A stretch of 26,165 nt of DNA, taken from contig JACNJG010000093.1 in NCBI GenBank assembly GCA_014382685.1, forward strand, positions 1-26,165, written 5' to 3'. A program made the position numbers and the translations under genes. Position 1 is the first letter of the stretch, and every line of letters starts with the position of its first letter. Source of the DNA: Candidatus Cloacimonadota bacterium. GTDB lineage: Bacteria > Cloacimonadota > Cloacimonadia > JGIOTU-2. Below the pieces are notes generated by a model, which was given only the letters and a program-made list of their open reading frames with translations, had not been told where the DNA came from and searched no databases. This document shows, one piece after another, positions 1-7,850 of this stretch.

Positions 1-1
1 A

Positions 2-280
2 TTGCCGAATGATTCCAAAGTATCTGATTGGCTGAAGTATGCACATAAAGCAAAAACTTCAACAAATAATAATGAAAAATCAACAATATTAGAAGCAATA
101 AAAAACAACATTCTCCTGCAGGCTGAACATCTCCTTTCGTTTGATTTCATCCGAGTAAATAATAATGTGAATATCCATAAATGGTTGTACGATATGCACT
201 CTGGGGATATCTCATTTTTTGATGGCAAGGCAAATTGTTGGACCAAAATCAATCTCAAAATAATAGAGAAGGATCAATAA
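2..280 (+). CDS. Beta-carbonic anhydrase, C-terminal fragment (cut by window edge)
   Basis: The last 92 or so residues resemble the C-terminal third of bacterial beta-class carbonic anhydrases, which interconvert CO2 and bicarbonate. The pattern is a helix beginning near VSDWLKYAHKA, then NILLQAEHLL, then a closing strand with HKWLYDMHSGDISFFDG, where the family usually has a 'HGWxYDIxTGxV' ending. The zinc-binding Cys/Asp/His residues of the family lie further upstream and are outside the window, so activity cannot be judged. A TTG at position 2 could be read as a start, but the homology implies the gene continues to the left. Bicarbonate supply would suit the carboxylate metabolism genes next door, but that link is inference. 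Confidence 0.72.
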   Translation: MPNDSKVSDWLKYAHKAKTSTNNNEKSTILEAIKNNILLQAEHLLSFDFIRVNNNVNIHKWLYDMHSGDISFFDGKANCWTKINLKIIEKDQ

Positions 281-407
281 ATTATTACCCATTTTATTCT
301 CTCAGGTGAAATTTCTCAAAAAACTTCTAAAATTCTTGACGTATAAAAAATGGATACAAGGGATAACGACAAATTATTAAAAAAAACGATGGAGGAAACT
401 CAAAAAA

Positions 408-2393
408 ATGACTGAAAAAAAAGCAATTGACTCACTTATGGGCAAGGGAAAGACTTTCCCCCCACCAGAAGAAATTAAGAAAAACGCCTACATAAGTTCG
501 GATGAACAATATAAAGAAATGTGGGAAAGATCCATCAGGGATCCCGATGGATTTTGGTTGGAACAAGCTGAGACCATGGACTGGTTCAAGAAACCAACAA
601 AAGGTCTAAAGTACAACTGGGATACAAAAGCTCGTATAATTGAACACACCTGGTTTGAAGACGGTGAGCTCAATGTAAGTTACAACTGTTTGGATAGACA
701 TCTCGGCACACCTACCGCGAAAAAGACAGCGATCCTTTGGCAGGGTGAAATCGAAGATGATGTAAAAAAATACTCCTATGAAGAACTCCATAAGGAAGTA
801 TGTAAGTTTGCAAATGTTCTTAAATCCAAAGGCATCAAAAAAGGCGACAGGGTCGCGATCTATATGCCAATGGTTCCTGAACTTGCTATCACAATGCTTG
901 CGTGCACACGAATTGGTGCGATCCACTCAATTATTTTCGGTGGATTTAGCGCAGATGCAATACGCGGAAGAGTGAATGATTCCGATTGTAAAATGCTCAT
1001 CACAGCAAATATTTCTCGTCGTGCAGGAAAACATATCCATCTTAAAGATATCTCCGATAAAGCACTGAAAGAGACTCCTTCGATCGAAAGCGTGATCGTT
1101 ATTGAAGTTAATAGTGAGCCATGCCACATGGAAGAAGGAAGAGATTTCTGGTATCATGATGAGATGGAAAAAGCAGCGCCAGAGTGCGAGCCGGTTCATA
1201 TGAACGCAGAAGATCCATTATTCATTCTTTATACATCAGGTTCGACCGGTAAGCCCAAAGGTGTTGTCCATACAACTGCCGGTTACTTGATACATACAAT
1301 GATCACTCACAAATTTATTTTCAATATCCATGATGACGATGTTTATTGGTGCACAGCAGACATCGGCTGGGTTACTGGTCACAGCTATATTGTGTATGGT
1401 CCTCTTGCAAATGGGGCAACATCAGTTATGTTTGAAGGTGTTCCGACCTATCCTGATGCAGGACGTTTCTGGGAGATAGTGGATAAATTCAAAATAACTG
1501 TCTTCTATACAGCACCTACTGCTATTAGAGCTCTTATGAGATTAGGTGAAGAATGGCCTGCGAAATACAAACTGGATTCTCTGAGAATTCTTGGATCAGT
1601 TGGCGAGCCCATCAATCCTGAAGCATGGATGTGGTATTACGAGAAGATCGGACACAGTCGTTGCCCGATCGTCGATACCTGGTGGCAGACGGAAACAGGA
1701 GGTATATTGATCACTCCTCTTCCCGGCGCTCATACTCTGAAACCCGGCAGTGCCCAACGACCTTTCTTCGGTATCGAGACAGTAGTCTTGAAAGATGATG
1801 GCTCCATCTGCAACGTCAACGAAGGCGGAAAGCTTTGCATCAAAAAACCTTGGCCCGGAATGATGAGAACAATGTGGGGGGATCACGATAGATTTATCGA
1901 CACGTACTTCACAATGTACGATGATGTCTATTTCGCAGGTGATGGTTGCCGTATAGATGAAGACGGTGACTATTGGTTATTGGGAAGAATTGATGATGTT
2001 GTCAATGTTTCCGGTCATCGTATTGGCACAGCGGAAATAGAAAGTGCTCTTGTGAGCCATCCTGCAGTTGCAGAAGCCGCAGTTACACCAATTCCTCACG
2101 AGATCAAAGGACAGGGGCTCTATGCTTATGTAACCCTTGTTCACGGCATTGAGCCAACAGATGAATTGAAGAAAGAACTGGTAAAACATGTTCGTTCGGA
2201 AATCGGTCCTATTGCTACTCCAGAAGCAATTCAATGGGCGCCCTCACTTCCTAAAACTCGTTCGGGAAAGATCATGCGTCGCATCTTACGCAAAATTGCT
2301 GAAAAAGATACCGGTAATCTTGGTGACGTTTCGACACTCGCTGACCCAAGCGTAGTTGAAAGTCTCATCGAAGAACGTAAATTGATCGACTAA
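408..2393 (+). CDS. acs: Acetyl-CoA synthetase (AMP-forming)
   Basis: This cytoplasmic enzyme activates acetate with ATP and CoA to acetyl-CoA, AMP and PPi. It has 661 residues, a normal length for the family (E. coli about 652). The phosphate-binding loop YTSGSTGKPKG is at residues 275-285, the adenylate motif WWQTETGG at 425-432, and the hinge motif GRIDDVVNVSGHRIG lies in the C-terminal half. The catalytic lysine, also the usual acetylation site, is K621 in PKTRSGKIMRR. The start is supported by GGAGG at 391-395. The gene stands alone, with a terminator directly behind it. The specific motif set argues against propionyl-CoA synthetase or a generic acyl-CoA ligase, although substrate breadth cannot be read from sequence. 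Confidence 0.95.
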   Translation: MTEKKAIDSLMGKGKTFPPPEEIKKNAYISSDEQYKEMWERSIRDPDGFWLEQAETMDWFKKPTKGLKYNWDTKARIIEHTWFEDGELNVSYNCLDRHLGTPTAKKTAILWQGEIEDDVKKYSYEELHKEVCKFANVLKSKGIKKGDRVAIYMPMVPELAITMLACTRIGAIHSIIFGGFSADAIRGRVNDSDCKMLITANISRRAGKHIHLKDISDKALKETPSIESVIVIEVNSEPCHMEEGRDFWYHDEMEKAAPECEPVHMNAEDPLFILYTSGSTGKPKGVVHTTAGYLIHTMITHKFIFNIHDDDVYWCTADIGWVTGHSYIVYGPLANGATSVMFEGVPTYPDAGRFWEIVDKFKITVFYTAPTAIRALMRLGEEWPAKYKLDSLRILGSVGEPINPEAWMWYYEKIGHSRCPIVDTWWQTETGGILITPLPGAHTLKPGSAQRPFFGIETVVLKDDGSICNVNEGGKLCIKKPWPGMMRTMWGDHDRFIDTYFTMYDDVYFAGDGCRIDEDGDYWLLGRIDDVVNVSGHRIGTAEIESALVSHPAVAEAAVTPIPHEIKGQGLYAYVTLVHGIEPTDELKKELVKHVRSEIGPIATPEAIQWAPSLPKTRSGKIMRRILRKIAEKDTGNLGDVSTLADPSVVESLIEERKLID

Positions 2394-2410
2394 TTATAAC
2401 AATAATAATA

Positions 2411-2446
2411 AAGCCGGATTTGCTATCTTGCCTTTCCGGCTTTTCT
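2411..2446 (+). terminator. Intrinsic terminator of acs
   Basis: A perfect 8-bp stem (AAGCCGGA with TCCGGCTT) encloses a 16-nt loop and runs into TTTTC. It lies 18 nt after the acs stop codon, so acs and the downstream transporter are probably separate transcripts. Confidence 0.8.
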
Positions 2447-2465
2447 TAATCATAATGAATTAAAG

Positions 2466-2494
2466 AAAAATGTTGAACCACGAAATACACGAAA
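2466..2494 (+). repeat. Short dispersed intergenic repeat, copy 1
   Basis: The core AACCACGAAATACAC (2476-2490) recurs exactly, inverted, at 9873-9887, and both copies are preceded by an AAAAATGT-like stretch. Both copies are intergenic. Its nature is unknown; it may be a decayed mobile element or a common spacer motif. Confidence 0.5.
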
Positions 2495-2549
2495 TTAATA
2501 AAATAATATTTTGAAGAATATTTTCTCTTAAAACCTGTTTTCGTGCTTT

Positions 2550-2587
2550 TCGCCTGCAACGGCGTATCCGCCAGCTGGCGGAGAAGA
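2550..2587 (+). repeat. Double-hairpin palindromic repeat, copy A
   Basis: This 38-bp unit is made of two adjacent inverted repeats: CGCC-loop-GGCG, then TCCGCCAGCTGGCGGA (a perfect 16-bp palindrome). It matches 37 of 38 positions of the inverted copy at 6405-6442, and its right half resembles the hairpin inserted in rnpB at 17341-17360. It is GC-rich in an AT-rich spacer, which suggests an element of outside origin. Confidence 0.85.
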
Positions 2588-2621
2588 TGTGTAGTAAAAT
2601 TATTTATATGTAGGAGAAAAA

Positions 2622-3875
2622 ATGACTGAAAAGAAAATTATGAATAGATGGTCTGTTGTGTTTGGAGCGATTGTCATTCAGCTTTGTCTTGGCGCTATCT
2701 ATGCGTGGTCGGTTTTCACAAAACCTCTTGTTGAAGCAGGGTGGACAAAAACTCAGACTCAAGCAGTCTTTGCAGCGGGCTTGGCGCTTTTTGCTATTGT
2801 GATGGTCATTGCAGGACGACTCATGCCAAAAATTGGACCTCGCAAACTCGCAATGTCGGGTGGTGTGGTCCTTGGACTCGGATACTTGTTGGCAGGACTT
2901 TTTGGAGGAACCAATTTCTGGCTTATATTTCTCTTTGTCGGAATAATTGGTGGTTCCGGTATTGGTCTTGCTTATGTTGTGCCTATTGCTGTTGGAATGC
3001 GCTGGTTTCCGGACAAAAAAGGTTTGATCACCGGCTTGGCTGTTGCGGGCTTTGGATTCGGTGCGATGCTCTGGGTCAAACTGGCAGGAGCTTGGGGCAA
3101 CTTTATCACCTCATATGGCTTGAGTAAAACTTTCTCAATTTACGGTATCGTGTTTTTCCTTGCTGTACTTCTGGGCAGTATCTGGATGGTTTTCCCACCA
3201 AAAGACTGGAAACCAAAAGGATGGGTTCCGACCGAAGCAGAGAAAAAGGTTGATGACTCGAAGTTACAGCTCAAGAGTGGACAAATGCTTAAAACTCCTC
3301 AATATTATATGATCCTTCTCACTTTTGTGTTCGGTGCAAGCGCAGGATTAATGAGCATCGGTTTAATGAAACTTTTCCCAATGCAGGCGCTGATGGCTGC
3401 AGGTATAAGCGAAGTTGCTGCCTCAGGAATTGCAGGAACAGCAATGGCTGTATTTTTCTCCCTTGCAAATGGACTTGGTAGAATTGCTTGGGGTGCGATA
3501 AGTGATAAACTTGGAAGAAAAACTTCTATCATTATCATGATGCTTACTCAGGGTATTTTTGTTATATTATTCCAGTGGATAGCCGGAACGCCGGCGCTTC
3601 TTTATATTGGAGCTGCACTTATCGGATTCAACTTCGGTGGTAATTTCTCACTATTTCCTACCATTACTGCAGAGACTTTCGGCACAAAATACATTGGTCA
3701 AAATTACGGATGGGTATTTCTTGCATATGGAGTTGGCGGAATTTTCGGTCCTATCCTTGGTGGAAAACTCGGTGATATGGGCAACTTCTCATTAGCATTC
3801 ATAATTTGTGGTGTGCTGTGTATCGTTGCTGCAGGAATTATTTCCCGTGTAAAACCACCAAAACAGATAGCATAA
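2622..3875 (+). CDS. OFA-family MFS transporter (oxalate/formate antiporter-like)
   Basis: This inner-membrane carrier has 417 residues and about 12 hydrophobic segments. The N-terminus (NRWSVVFGAIVIQLCLGAIYAWSVF) has the RW...G.IYAWSVF pattern typical of the oxalate/formate antiporter branch of the major facilitator superfamily. The loop SDKLGRKTS is the MFS A-like motif in the second half, and the protein ends with a short basic tail. AGGAG at 2612-2616 supports the start. The family includes oxalate/formate exchangers and lactate or pyruvate carriers. The neighbouring acs, and a lactate racemase elsewhere in the window, make a small monocarboxylate a reasonable guess, but the substrate is not determined. 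Confidence 0.85.
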   Translation: MTEKKIMNRWSVVFGAIVIQLCLGAIYAWSVFTKPLVEAGWTKTQTQAVFAAGLALFAIVMVIAGRLMPKIGPRKLAMSGGVVLGLGYLLAGLFGGTNFWLIFLFVGIIGGSGIGLAYVVPIAVGMRWFPDKKGLITGLAVAGFGFGAMLWVKLAGAWGNFITSYGLSKTFSIYGIVFFLAVLLGSIWMVFPPKDWKPKGWVPTEAEKKVDDSKLQLKSGQMLKTPQYYMILLTFVFGASAGLMSIGLMKLFPMQALMAAGISEVAASGIAGTAMAVFFSLANGLGRIAWGAISDKLGRKTSIIIMMLTQGIFVILFQWIAGTPALLYIGAALIGFNFGGNFSLFPTITAETFGTKYIGQNYGWVFLAYGVGGIFGPILGGKLGDMGNFSLAFIICGVLCIVAAGIISRVKPPKQIA

Positions 3876-3904
3876 AATTTAATTAACATACAAATTCGAA
3901 ATAT

Positions 3905-3938
3905 AGGCGAAGCGATTGTTTGATCGTTTCGCCTTTTT
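3905..3938 (+). terminator. Intrinsic terminator of the OFA transporter
   Basis: A 12-bp stem with one G-U pair (AGGCGAAGCGAT with ATCGTTTCGCCT) has a 6-nt loop and runs into a T tract. It starts 30 nt after the transporter stop codon. Confidence 0.88.
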
Positions 3939-4208
3939 CTCAGTAAAAAAATAAAGATGTTATCCCGAAAGCCATCAGGAGCAAAGACTTTTTCAAAAAT
4001 ATCTGAGCATAAGTAAAATACTACAATTTGTATGTTTTGACGCATCATATTATATATTCTTATTGAATTGTTATTAATTATTGAAATATCTGTATATCTT
4101 CTTTCATACAAACCAAACAAAGGGCGTACACAGATAGGATTCTGTTGCTGGTTCTTATTCCTCAAACACCTGCCCCCGTAGGGAAGAATGACCGTATCGG
4201 GGGATATT
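3939..4208. other. Spacer between convergent genes, with a C/G-rich hairpin
   Basis: I see no gene here. At 4173-4203 a CCCCCG/CGGGGG stem with a wide loop lies just beyond the stop codon of the prolyl oligopeptidase, in a place fit for a terminator, but it lacks a T run on that strand. A - strand reading frame spans part of the spacer but also runs into the transporter gene and resembles nothing known to me. Confidence 0.4.
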
Positions 4209-6299
4209 TTACTCCAAACTCATTCCTAATTCATTCATCAAAAAAGCCCAGGTATCAGCAGCTTTTTCGATGTGCATCGAGAGAGTTGTACCACCACCGT
4301 GACCGGAATCTCTTTTAAGTAAAAGCAGGATCGGTTCTCCATTTGGATTAGCTTCCTGCATTCGGGCAACCATCTTACGTGAATGAAGCGGATCAACGCG
4401 AGCATCATTTTCTCCTGCTGAAATCATAATTGCAGGATAGTCTGTTCCATCAATAACATTGTGATATGGTGAATATTTATAGAGATATTCGAATTGTTCA
4501 GGATTATCAGGGCTTCCGTATTCATCTATCCAGAATCTGCCAGGACCGAATTTATGATAACGGATCATATCAAGAAGAGGAACTGCACAATTCACTACTT
4601 TGAATAATTCGGGTCTTTGAACAGTTACAGCTCCAACTAAAAGCCCTCCGTTACTTCCTCCACTGATCGCCAGTTTTTCCGGATTGGTATATTTATTTTT
4701 GATAAGCCATTCTGCAGCAGCAATAAAATCATCAAAAACATTTTGCTTGTTTTCCTTCATTCCTGCTTCATGCCACTTTTCTCCATATTCTCCACCTCCA
4801 CGCAGATTCGGAATCGCGATCATGCCACCAGCTTCAAGCCAGACAATACTCGTTGTTGAAAAATAAGGAGTTTGTGAATAGTTAAATCCACCATAACCGG
4901 AAAGTATAACAGGATTATTTCCATCTTTTTTCAAGTCCTTTCTCTGAACAAGAAACATTGAAATTGGTGTTCCGTCTTTTGAATGATACCAGACTTGCTC
5001 AGCATAGAAATCCTCAACATCTATTTCCAATGGAAATTCTTTATAAATATTTAGTGTATCATTTTCAAGATCGTATTTATAAGTAACACTTGGATAAATG
5101 AACGAGGAAAAATTTACCCAAATATCATCTTGCGACCAATAACCGCTGACATATCCGGTTCCGAGTGTTGGAAAAGATAAATCCCGAATATAATCACCTT
5201 CCAAAGAATATATCTTAATAACCGTGTAAGCATTGTGCTGATATACAGCATAAATATGACCGGCGATCGCGCTGAAATAATATAGTTTGTCTTTTTGTTC
5301 AGGCAAAAATTTTTGCCAGAATTCTCGCTGAGGATGATCAACATCAGTAATATATACTTTCTCATTCGGAGCATCCTTATCGGTCATTATCAGGATTTTA
5401 TCATCCACAATATCTACGGAATAAGAAGCATCAAAACCAGTGGCAACCGGAATCATTTCTTCATCATTAGTGCGTTTGAAATAGATCTCATTCTTTCTAA
5501 AAAGACGACGAGTATAAAGTGTATATTTCCCACATTCGGATAGCCATACACCATGAGACATTTCCATATTGTCTTCACTGAAATAGATTTTTTCATCTTC
5601 GTCTGCAGGAGTTCCCAATTTGTGAAAGTAAACCGAACGCCAGTAATTTTCTTCTCCTTCCGGGACTTCACCTTTTAACGGACACGCTGAATAATAAAAA
5701 CCCGAGTTGTCCGACAGCCAGGATGTAACATATTGTTTTTGTCCTCTTAATGTATCAGGTAAAATTCTTTTTGTTTCAACTTCCATTATTCTGACAAACG
5801 GATTTTCGTCTCCTCCTACTGTTTTTCCAAAAGTAAAATATTTGCCGTCTCTAGACATACTTGTTCCGCTAATAGATTCTATGGTATCCCACAGGTTTGG
5901 ATCGACTAAAACTTCAAATTCCGCATTTTCATTTTCTTTGGTTAGAGCTCTCCATTTTTCATCATCTTTTTTCTTTTCCCATAAGAAAATCCTCTCCCCG
6001 TTCAGCACTTTGCTTGGTCTGCCAACATCATCATAACGCCAGAGTTCATTGAATCTTTTGATCAATTTTTCTCTTTGGGGAAGATTATCCAGGATTGATA
6101 TTGTTAGTCTTTCCTGTTTTTCTTCCCACTCGATGACTTCCGGGTTTTCACCATCTTCCAACCAGCGGTAATTATCTGTAATAACTATTCCGTGAAGCGT
6201 GTCTTTAATTGCAATTTTGGGAGTTTCGGGATATTGAGTTTGGGCAAATAGATTTTGGATTGCAAAAACCATAAAAATCGTAATAAGGATCTTTTTCAT
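4209..6299 (-). CDS. Secreted prolyl oligopeptidase (peptidase family S9A)
   Basis: This serine peptidase would cleave peptides after proline, in the periplasm or outside the cell. It has 696 residues. It begins with a signal peptide (residues 1-19; basic MKK, hydrophobic core, ending NLFAQ), followed by a seven-bladed-propeller-type region. The C-terminal alpha/beta-hydrolase domain carries the triad S549 (GGSNGG), D632 (ENDARVDPLHS) and H667 (SGHGGG). Length, order and spacing match prolyl endopeptidases (S554/D641/H680 in the pig enzyme). It fits an organism that feeds on peptides. It is the last gene of the - strand block and is separated from coaBC by a repeat-bearing spacer, so it probably has its own promoter. 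Confidence 0.93.
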   Translation of the reverse strand: MKKILITIFMVFAIQNLFAQTQYPETPKIAIKDTLHGIVITDNYRWLEDGENPEVIEWEEKQERLTISILDNLPQREKLIKRFNELWRYDDVGRPSKVLNGERIFLWEKKKDDEKWRALTKENENAEFEVLVDPNLWDTIESISGTSMSRDGKYFTFGKTVGGDENPFVRIMEVETKRILPDTLRGQKQYVTSWLSDNSGFYYSACPLKGEVPEGEENYWRSVYFHKLGTPADEDEKIYFSEDNMEMSHGVWLSECGKYTLYTRRLFRKNEIYFKRTNDEEMIPVATGFDASYSVDIVDDKILIMTDKDAPNEKVYITDVDHPQREFWQKFLPEQKDKLYYFSAIAGHIYAVYQHNAYTVIKIYSLEGDYIRDLSFPTLGTGYVSGYWSQDDIWVNFSSFIYPSVTYKYDLENDTLNIYKEFPLEIDVEDFYAEQVWYHSKDGTPISMFLVQRKDLKKDGNNPVILSGYGGFNYSQTPYFSTTSIVWLEAGGMIAIPNLRGGGEYGEKWHEAGMKENKQNVFDDFIAAAEWLIKNKYTNPEKLAISGGSNGGLLVGAVTVQRPELFKVVNCAVPLLDMIRYHKFGPGRFWIDEYGSPDNPEQFEYLYKYSPYHNVIDGTDYPAIMISAGENDARVDPLHSRKMVARMQEANPNGEPILLLLKRDSGHGGGTTLSMHIEKAADTWAFLMNELGMSLE

Positions 6300-6617
6300 T
6301 ATTTTTTTCTCTTTTATTTATTCTTTTTTAGCAATGAACCTGTCTTCGTTACACTTCGTAATGGAAGGCAAAACTAAAAATAAGAACTTTTTTTTAACCA
6401 CTCGTCTTCTCCGCCAGCTGGCGGATACGCCGTAGCAGGCGAATTAACACTAATTTTCACGAATTTTATTTCCTGTGAATCCTGTTATCCTGTCTGCTTC
6501 ATTTTCCTTATCAGTGCTTTTCCGTTTTTATCCGTGAGCTTTTTTCTTCATCACCTATCCTGTAAAATCACTTTTTTATTTCACAGGGATCGGAAATTCC
6601 TTTCCCGCCGGGAGAGG
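6300..6617. other. Gene-free spacer with repeat debris
   Basis: These 318 bp hold copy B of the palindromic repeat (6405-6442). They also hold loosely repetitive text (for example CACGAATTTTATTTCCTGTG and CCTGTTATCCTGTC), similar in style to the other spacers in this window. It lies between the coaBC stop codon and the peptidase start codon. I found no convincing terminator, promoter or small gene. Confidence 0.5.
6405..6442 (-). repeat. Double-hairpin palindromic repeat, copy B
   Basis: This is the inverted copy of the 38-bp unit at 2550-2587. They differ at one position, inside the loop of the smaller hairpin (TGCTAC here, TGCAAC in copy A). Stems are fully conserved, which is what one expects if hairpin formation matters for the element's spread or tolerance. 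Confidence 0.85.
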
Positions 6618-7850
6618 TTAGGTTAGGGCATTGTTCACAATATCCAAAATCCTCTGAGCGAGTGCGTGCTTAGTATCTTTGCCTTTGAATAATACTTCAC
6701 CTTTTGTATTTATCACAAATATTCTATTCTCATCACTTTGGAAACCGGAATCCGCTTCGCTCACATCATTGGCAACGATATAGTCAGCGTTCACCTGCTG
6801 AAGACGCTCATAACTCTTTGCCGTGAGCTGTTCTTCATTCAATCCATACTCTGCCTTAAATGCAACGAGAACGGTTGCCGGTGAGAGTTTTTTCACCTTT
6901 GCAATAATTTTCTCGGTGGGGAAGAGCTCGATACTGAATTTCTTGGATGAGGGCAGTTTGCCTTTTGCTTTTCTCTCCATTTTCCAGTCTGCCACGGCAG
7001 CAGCGCCGATGAAGACATCAATATTTTTCTCTTTGAGCTGTGTGGTCACTGCGTGCTTCATGTCTTCTGTGGTTTCCACGGGAATGTACTCACATCCTTC
7101 AGGAGGAGTGAGATTTGTAGGTCCGCTAACAAGTATGCAATGCGCACTTCTGCGTATTGCGTCCAGTGCAAGCGCAAAGCCCATTTTCCCTGAGCTTTTG
7201 TTCGTAATATAGCGGATGTCATCAATATATTCAATTGTGGGTCCGGCAGTAATTAGCACGGTCATATCCTGCATATCTTTGGCATACAATTTCCGGATGA
7301 CCTTCTCGACCATAGTGTTCACAGTCGCGATCTTTGCTTTGCCTTCTTCACGAACCGGCTCGATAACGTCAATGCCGGCTTTTTTCAGCTTCTCAATATT
7401 TTCGATAATGAAGGGATTTTTATACATGCTCTCATGCATGGCAGGCACGATCATCACAGGAATGCCCGAGCCGATGGCAGAGGTTACAGTGGAAAGCACA
7501 GGCGTGTCATCGATTCCGCATGCGATCTTGCTTAGGGAGTTGCCAGTAGCAGGTGCGACCAGTACAAGATCACAGCTTTCTTCATGCTCGCCTGCAAGCC
7601 AGATGTGCTCGATCTTGCCTGTCAATTCAGTTACCACAGGATTGCCTGTTGCCCATTCGAGCATAGCAGGGGTTACGAGCTTTGCTGCTTCCCGGCTCAT
7701 CACCACAAATACTTCAGCGCCGTGGCGCATGAGTCCGCGAGCAAGATCAACACTTCTCAGGCAGCCCACACTTCCGGTTATGCACAGGGCAATTCGTCTG
7801 TCCTGAAGCTCCTGTCCTTTTGTTCCGATTATATCTTTGCTTGGATGCAT
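6618..7850 (-). CDS. coaBC: Bifunctional phosphopantothenoylcysteine decarboxylase / phosphopantothenate-cysteine ligase, archaeal-like
   Basis: This cytoplasmic enzyme joins 4'-phosphopantothenate to cysteine and decarboxylates the product to 4'-phosphopantetheine. It has 410 residues. The N-terminal flavoprotein domain has the proton-relay histidine H82 (KIEHIWLA), VAPATGNSLSKIA, and PAMHESMY at 136-143, where bacterial enzymes usually have PAMN. The flap near 165-175 reads EEGKAKIA, with no cysteine where E. coli CoaC has its catalytic Cys158. From memory, PAMH and EEGKAK are the archaeal pattern. The C-terminal synthetase domain has ITAGPTIEYID and AAVADW. Its ATG overlaps the preceding decarboxylase gene by 22 nt and has AGAGGT upstream. 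Base composition looks richer in G+C than polA or recJ. Confidence 0.92.
   Translation of the reverse strand: MHPSKDIIGTKGQELQDRRIALCITGSVGCLRSVDLARGLMRHGAEVFVVMSREAAKLVTPAMLEWATGNPVVTELTGKIEHIWLAGEHEESCDLVLVAPATGNSLSKIACGIDDTPVLSTVTSAIGSGIPVMIVPAMHESMYKNPFIIENIEKLKKAGIDVIEPVREEGKAKIATVNTMVEKVIRKLYAKDMQDMTVLITAGPTIEYIDDIRYITNKSSGKMGFALALDAIRRSAHCILVSGPTNLTPPEGCEYIPVETTEDMKHAVTTQLKEKNIDVFIGAAAVADWKMERKAKGKLPSSKKFSIELFPTEKIIAKVKKLSPATVLVAFKAEYGLNEEQLTAKSYERLQQVNADYIVANDVSEADSGFQSDENRIFVINTKGEVLFKGKDTKHALAQRILDIVNNALT

Noticed and set aside
330..365. Possible acs promoter with TTGACG at 336-341
   Set aside because: No acceptable -10 box lies 16-18 nt downstream (the sequence there is AGGGAT).
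408..2660. Shared MTEKK start of acs and the OFA transporter as a sign of duplication
   Set aside because: Only the first few codons agree; the proteins are otherwise unrelated.
3704..4165. - strand frame of about 153 codons across the OFA gene end and the spacer
   Set aside because: It runs through the transporter terminator and coding end, has no family resemblance and no convincing start.
7216..7806. Long + strand reading frame (about 196 codons) opposite coaBC
   Set aside because: It mirrors a well-supported gene, has no recognisable motifs or ribosome site, and reflects the codon pattern of the opposite strand.
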